Source: Nitrospirota bacterium
GTDB lineage: Bacteria; Nitrospirota; Leptospirillia; Leptospirillales; Leptospirillaceae
DNA: 15,808 bases
Reading direction: 5' to 3'
Assembly: GCA_021828525.1 (NCBI GenBank)
Contig: JAJZGM010000010.1
Span: 1-15,808, forward strand
Shown: positions 12,858 through 15,808 of the stretch, piece by piece
Position numbering within the stretch: position 1 is the stretch's first letter
Layout: every line of letters begins with the position of its first letter
Program-made: the position numbers and the translations under genes
Notes under the pieces: generated by a model
Databases searched by the model: none
What the model saw: the letters and a program-made list of their open reading frames with translations, nothing else
Told to the model about the DNA's origin: nothing

Positions 12858-14749
12858 TCACCCTTTCGGGAATTTCCAAGCACTACCCCACCAAAACGTT
12901 ATTTTCCGATCTTTCTCTCCGGATTTCGCTCCGGGAACGGATGGCCCTTGTCGGTCCGAACGGAGCAGGAAAGTCTTCCCTGATGAGAATCCTGGCCGGG
13001 GTGCTGGAACCCGACGATGGAGTCGTCAGCATGCCTCCCGGATACCGGGTCGGCTATCTTCCCCAGGAAGTCGTCATCGAAGGGGAGATCACCTCCGTCG
13101 GGTGCGTCATGAGCGGAGATGCCGAGCTCATGGGTCTCGAGGAGGAGATGCGACTCCTGGAGAAGAAACTTGAAGCCGGGGAGACGCGGGTTCTGAACCG
13201 CTACGGAGAGGTCCAGGCGCGGTTCGCCCTTCTCGGGGGGTTCGAGCAGGAAACGACGGCGAGGAAGGTCCTGGCCGGACTGGGCTTCGATCAGGCCCGG
13301 ATGAATGCCCGCGTCTCCGACCTCTCCGGGGGATGGAGGATGCGTGTGGCCCTGGCCAGGACCCTGGTCACGAACCCGGATCTCCTTCTTCTCGACGAAC
13401 CGACCAACCATCTCGACATTCCGTCGATCGAATGGCTGGAAGCCTTTCTCCTCGATTACCCGGGTGCGGTCCTCCTGATCTCCCATGACCGGTCCTTCAT
13501 GAATGGGGTCGTGGGGGGTGTGATTGAACTGTCGGGGGGGAAGGCCACCGTTTTCACAGGCAATTACGATGCCTACCTGGCGGAGAAGGAACGGCGGGCT
13601 CTGGCTCTCGACGCGGCCATCGCGCGTCAGGAGGAGGAGATCGCCAAAACCCAGGAATTTATTGACCGGTTTCGCTCCAAGGCAACCAAGGCCACCCAGG
13701 TTCAAAGCCGCATCAAGGCCCTCGAGAAGATCGAACGTCTGGAAAAGGATGCGACAGAGAAGACTGTCCGCTTTACCTTCCCGGCGCCCGTGCGCTCGGG
13801 AGAGATTGTCGCAACCTTTTCGGAGATCGAAAAGTCCTATGACGGCCGAATGATCGTTCATCCGTTCGACTGGGTCGTCCGGAGGGGCATGAAGGTGGCC
13901 CTTATCGGCCCGAATGGCGCCGGAAAATCGACCCTTCTCAAGATTATGGCAGGAACGGTGGTTCCCGATGCGGGAACCTACCGGACAGGGACGGGCGTCA
14001 CCACAGCCTATTATTCCCAGCACCAGCTTGAGATCCTCGATCCCTCCCACACAGTCCTGGCCAGCATGGAGTCTGTGGCCCCCGATTCCGAAAGCCAGAC
14101 CCGGATCCGGGGCCTCCTTGGCGCCTTCCTTTTCCGGCACGAGGAGGTCTTCAAAAAGGTGGGGGTGCTGTCGGGGGGTGAAAAGAGCCGGTTGGCCCTG
14201 GCCAGGCTCCTCCTCGCCCCGGCCAACCTTCTGCTGCTTGACGAGCCGACCAACCATCTTGACCTTCCCTCACGCGAGGCGCTTGTCACCGCCCTGGAGG
14301 CCTACAGGGGAACGTTGGTGTTCATTACCCACGACCGCTATGTCATTGAAAAGATCGCCACCGATATCATTGAAGTCCTCCCCGGTTCCATCCGGCTTTT
14401 CATGAATCACCGGTTCGAAACCTATCGTGCCAAAAGGGACGGCGTCCTGAATGCCTCCACTCCGGTCCCTCAAGGGATTGGCAAGACCTCTGCCTCACCC
14501 TCCGGAAATCCCGTTGTCGAAGAAGAGGATCCGGGACTGATCGAGAAGCGCCTTTCCTGGGTTGAAAAGGAAGTTCTGGAGCTTGAAGAAGAGGTGAAGA
14601 GGCTGACGGAGGTCTCGTCAGGCTCAGGGGCAGATGCGCGACGGGCCTCATCGAAGCTCTCCGTCGCCAGAAGAAAACTGTCGGACAGAACCGCCGAGTG
14701 GGAACGTCTCGGCAGTTTGCTAGAACGATCCGTCCAGCGGCCTTCCTGA
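12854..14749 (+). CDS. ABC-F family ATPase (Uup/YheS-like)
   Basis: The 631-residue protein holds two ATP-binding cassettes and no membrane segment, the mark of ABC-F ribosome-associated ATPases. Cassette one has Walker A GPNGAGKSS (34-42), signature LSGG (157-160) and LLLLDEPTNHLD (177-188). Cassette two has GPNGAGKST (352-360), LSGGEKSRLALAR (439-451) and LLLLDEPTNHLD (459-470). The linker (about 250-300), with FIDRFRSKATKATQVQSRIK, is the helical hairpin that reaches toward the peptidyl-tRNA. A C-terminal coiled coil (about 560-625) resembles the Uup/YheS type and argues against EttA. ABC-F proteins relieve stalled ribosomes or give resistance to ribosome-targeting antibiotics. The start has only a weak GGAAAA upstream, so coupling to the ORF before it is plausible. 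Confidence 0.95.
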   Translation: MITLSGISKHYPTKTLFSDLSLRISLRERMALVGPNGAGKSSLMRILAGVLEPDDGVVSMPPGYRVGYLPQEVVIEGEITSVGCVMSGDAELMGLEEEMRLLEKKLEAGETRVLNRYGEVQARFALLGGFEQETTARKVLAGLGFDQARMNARVSDLSGGWRMRVALARTLVTNPDLLLLDEPTNHLDIPSIEWLEAFLLDYPGAVLLISHDRSFMNGVVGGVIELSGGKATVFTGNYDAYLAEKERRALALDAAIARQEEEIAKTQEFIDRFRSKATKATQVQSRIKALEKIERLEKDATEKTVRFTFPAPVRSGEIVATFSEIEKSYDGRMIVHPFDWVVRRGMKVALIGPNGAGKSTLLKIMAGTVVPDAGTYRTGTGVTTAYYSQHQLEILDPSHTVLASMESVAPDSESQTRIRGLLGAFLFRHEEVFKKVGVLSGGEKSRLALARLLLAPANLLLLDEPTNHLDLPSREALVTALEAYRGTLVFITHDRYVIEKIATDIIEVLPGSIRLFMNHRFETYRAKRDGVLNASTPVPQGIGKTSASPSGNPVVEEEDPGLIEKRLSWVEKEVLELEEEVKRLTEVSSGSGADARRASSKLSVARRKLSDRTAEWERLGSLLERSVQRPS

Positions 14750-14797
14750 CCCTTTTCATTTGGGGGGGATCGGGAATGGCAGGGAGAATATGAAGAA

Positions 14798-15754
14798 ATG
14801 AGTTCTGCCAAAACCGACTCCATCTTGAAAGAGTCCATATGCCCTGTGACAATTTTTTACCACCGGAATTGTTCCGACGGATTCGGGGCGGCCTGGGCCG
14901 CGTGGAAACGCTTTTCCGGAAAGGTTCCCCTTTCTTTCATTCCCTACAATTACGGGGATTCGATTCCGGAGATTCCGTCGGGCCACGATGTTTTCGTTCT
15001 TGACCTCTCCTTCGATCCCGATTATCTGGCCCGGCTCAGGGAGAAGGCCCATCATCTCGTTCTCCTCGACCACCACAAAAGTGCCATGGAAAAGATCCAG
15101 CCGCTCTATCCCGGAGATCCCGATATCGTTTTCGACATGAGCCGGTCGGGGGCCATGATCGCATGGGAGAGATTCTTTCCGGGGGAACCGGTTCCCAACC
15201 TGATTCGTTATGTCGAGGATCGGGACCTTTGGCGCTGGAGTCTCCCCCTCTCCCTTGAGGTCACGACAGCCATGGCCTCCTATGCCTTTGACTTCGAGGT
15301 GTGGGACACGCTTTGCCGGACCCTCGGATACGCCCCTCTCTCCGCAGACAATCCACTCGTGGCCGAAGGACGGACCATTCTCCGTTACCAGTCGATGCTT
15401 ATCAAGACAGCCATCCGGGAAACGGGAGTTTGGGGACGATTTTCATCCGGAGAGAGGGCCTTTTTTGTCAACTCTCCCCTCCTGACCTCTGAGATCGGGG
15501 GGGCCATGAAGCCGGAGACGCCCTTTGTCGTGATCTGGTCACTCAGGAAGGACGGCCGTTTTTCCTACAGCCTCCGGGCGACCGAAGGAGGGCCTGATCT
15601 TTCAAAAATCGCCTCCCGGTATGGCGGAGGGGGCCATGCCAAGGCGGCGGGGTTTCTGTCCGAGCTTCCCGTCCATGAGGTGGAAGGAGCCGATGGCCGG
15701 CTCTCCCCGGTCTTTTGCGATAATTCCTCCTCAAGGGAGAAACGGGATGGGTGA
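14798..15754 (+). CDS. DHH/DHHA1 phosphoesterase family protein
   Basis: The 318-residue protein has the DHH phosphoesterase layout: an HRNCSDGFGAAWAAW metal-binding opening (22-36, Asp27), Asp69 in FVLDLSF, the namesake Asp91-His-His93, and a C-terminal DHHA1 segment with GGGGHAKAAGF near residue 280. Related proteins cleave short oligonucleotides, cyclic dinucleotides or nanoRNA, but this subgroup (Cys-Ser-Asp-Gly rather than the usual Asp-Gly-Asp) has no firm substrate that I know of. AGGGAG (14781-14786) lies 11 bases before the ATG. Its stop overlaps the next gene by 8 bases, so the pair is probably cotranscribed. Confidence 0.9.
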   Translation: MSSAKTDSILKESICPVTIFYHRNCSDGFGAAWAAWKRFSGKVPLSFIPYNYGDSIPEIPSGHDVFVLDLSFDPDYLARLREKAHHLVLLDHHKSAMEKIQPLYPGDPDIVFDMSRSGAMIAWERFFPGEPVPNLIRYVEDRDLWRWSLPLSLEVTTAMASYAFDFEVWDTLCRTLGYAPLSADNPLVAEGRTILRYQSMLIKTAIRETGVWGRFSSGERAFFVNSPLLTSEIGGAMKPETPFVVIWSLRKDGRFSYSLRATEGGPDLSKIASRYGGGGHAKAAGFLSELPVHEVEGADGRLSPVFCDNSSSREKRDG

Positions 15755-15808
15755 GGATGCCTGTCTCGTTCTCCATCTCGGGACAGGGAATCCCCACAAA
15801 ATGCAGGA
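15747..15808 (+). CDS. rdgB: Probable RdgB/HAM1 nucleotide triphosphatase, N-terminal start (partial)
   Basis: Only the first 20 codons are in the window: MGEDACLVLHLGTGNPHKMQ. The strand followed by Thr-Gly-Asn-Pro-His-Lys matches the opening ATGNPHK motif of XTP/dITP diphosphatases, which remove non-canonical purine nucleotides. AAGGGAG (15733-15739) sits 7 bases before the ATG. A HPPK (folK) start was considered but lacks the LGSN motif. The identification rests on one motif. Confidence 0.65.
   Translation, partial: MGEDACLVLHLGTGNPHKMQ

Noticed and set aside
12899..14257. 452-codon open frame antisense to the ABC-F gene
   Set aside because: It mirrors the two cassettes, shows no family pattern, and has no ribosome binding site or promoter.
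1..15808. CRISPR array, tRNA or rRNA gene, transposon or phage gene, defence island
   Set aside because: No regularly spaced repeats, cloverleaf, rRNA-like stretch, transposase or integrase motif, or toxin-antitoxin pair was seen on either strand.

Overview
The window is ordinary GC-rich bacterial chromosome, densely packed with genes on both strands. The host looks like a Gram-negative bacterium: there is a lipoprotein signal, exported proteins, a membrane-anchored multihaem cytochrome and a lytic transglycosylase. The gene mix (a NapC/NirT-type cytochrome beside enolase, a DUF5069 protein, a bS22/COX24-type mini-protein, many TTG and GTG starts) would fit a Nitrospirota/Leptospirillum-like organism. 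That assignment is a low-confidence guess. I see no transposase, integrase, phage gene, CRISPR array, rRNA or tRNA.

Left part (1-3753, + strand). The 3' end of gatB is followed closely by an exported protein of unknown function, a tetrahaem cytochrome c whose stop overlaps the enolase start, and an FtsB/DivIC-like division protein. After a 160-base gap with a possible promoter and a terminator-like hairpin comes a 29-codon gene for a very basic bS22/mS38-type ribosomal mini-protein, then a small membrane-anchored protein of unknown function.

Middle part (3979-8638). On the - strand lie DUF5069 and two M16 peptidase-family genes, read in the order DUF5069, catalytic M16, catalytically dead M16 lipoprotein. 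The two M16 proteins look like halves of one heterodimeric protease: one keeps the zinc site and the other keeps the Arg/Tyr pair. Next come a small + strand membrane protein and a - strand lytic transglycosylase whose 3' ends overlap by 87 bases. The transglycosylase has a strong sigma70-type promoter and a leader of about 190 bases, probably structured. An AT-rich divergent spacer holds a perfect TGTGA-N6-TCACA (CRP-type) site.

Right part (8983-15808, + strand). An RsuA/RluB-type pseudouridine synthase is followed by an Hsp20 chaperone with its own promoter and a strong intrinsic terminator. Then a compact run reads murI, rph and a rhodanese-domain gene with overlapping ends. A promoter and a leader containing a 57-codon ORF precede an ABC-F ATPase. 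A DHH/DHHA1 phosphoesterase follows, overlapping the start of a probable rdgB cut by the window edge.

Most genes are housekeeping. The less ordinary material is the mini-ribosomal gene, the split M16 protease, the glutamate racemase with an altered active-site motif, and several leaders and promoters that look regulated.
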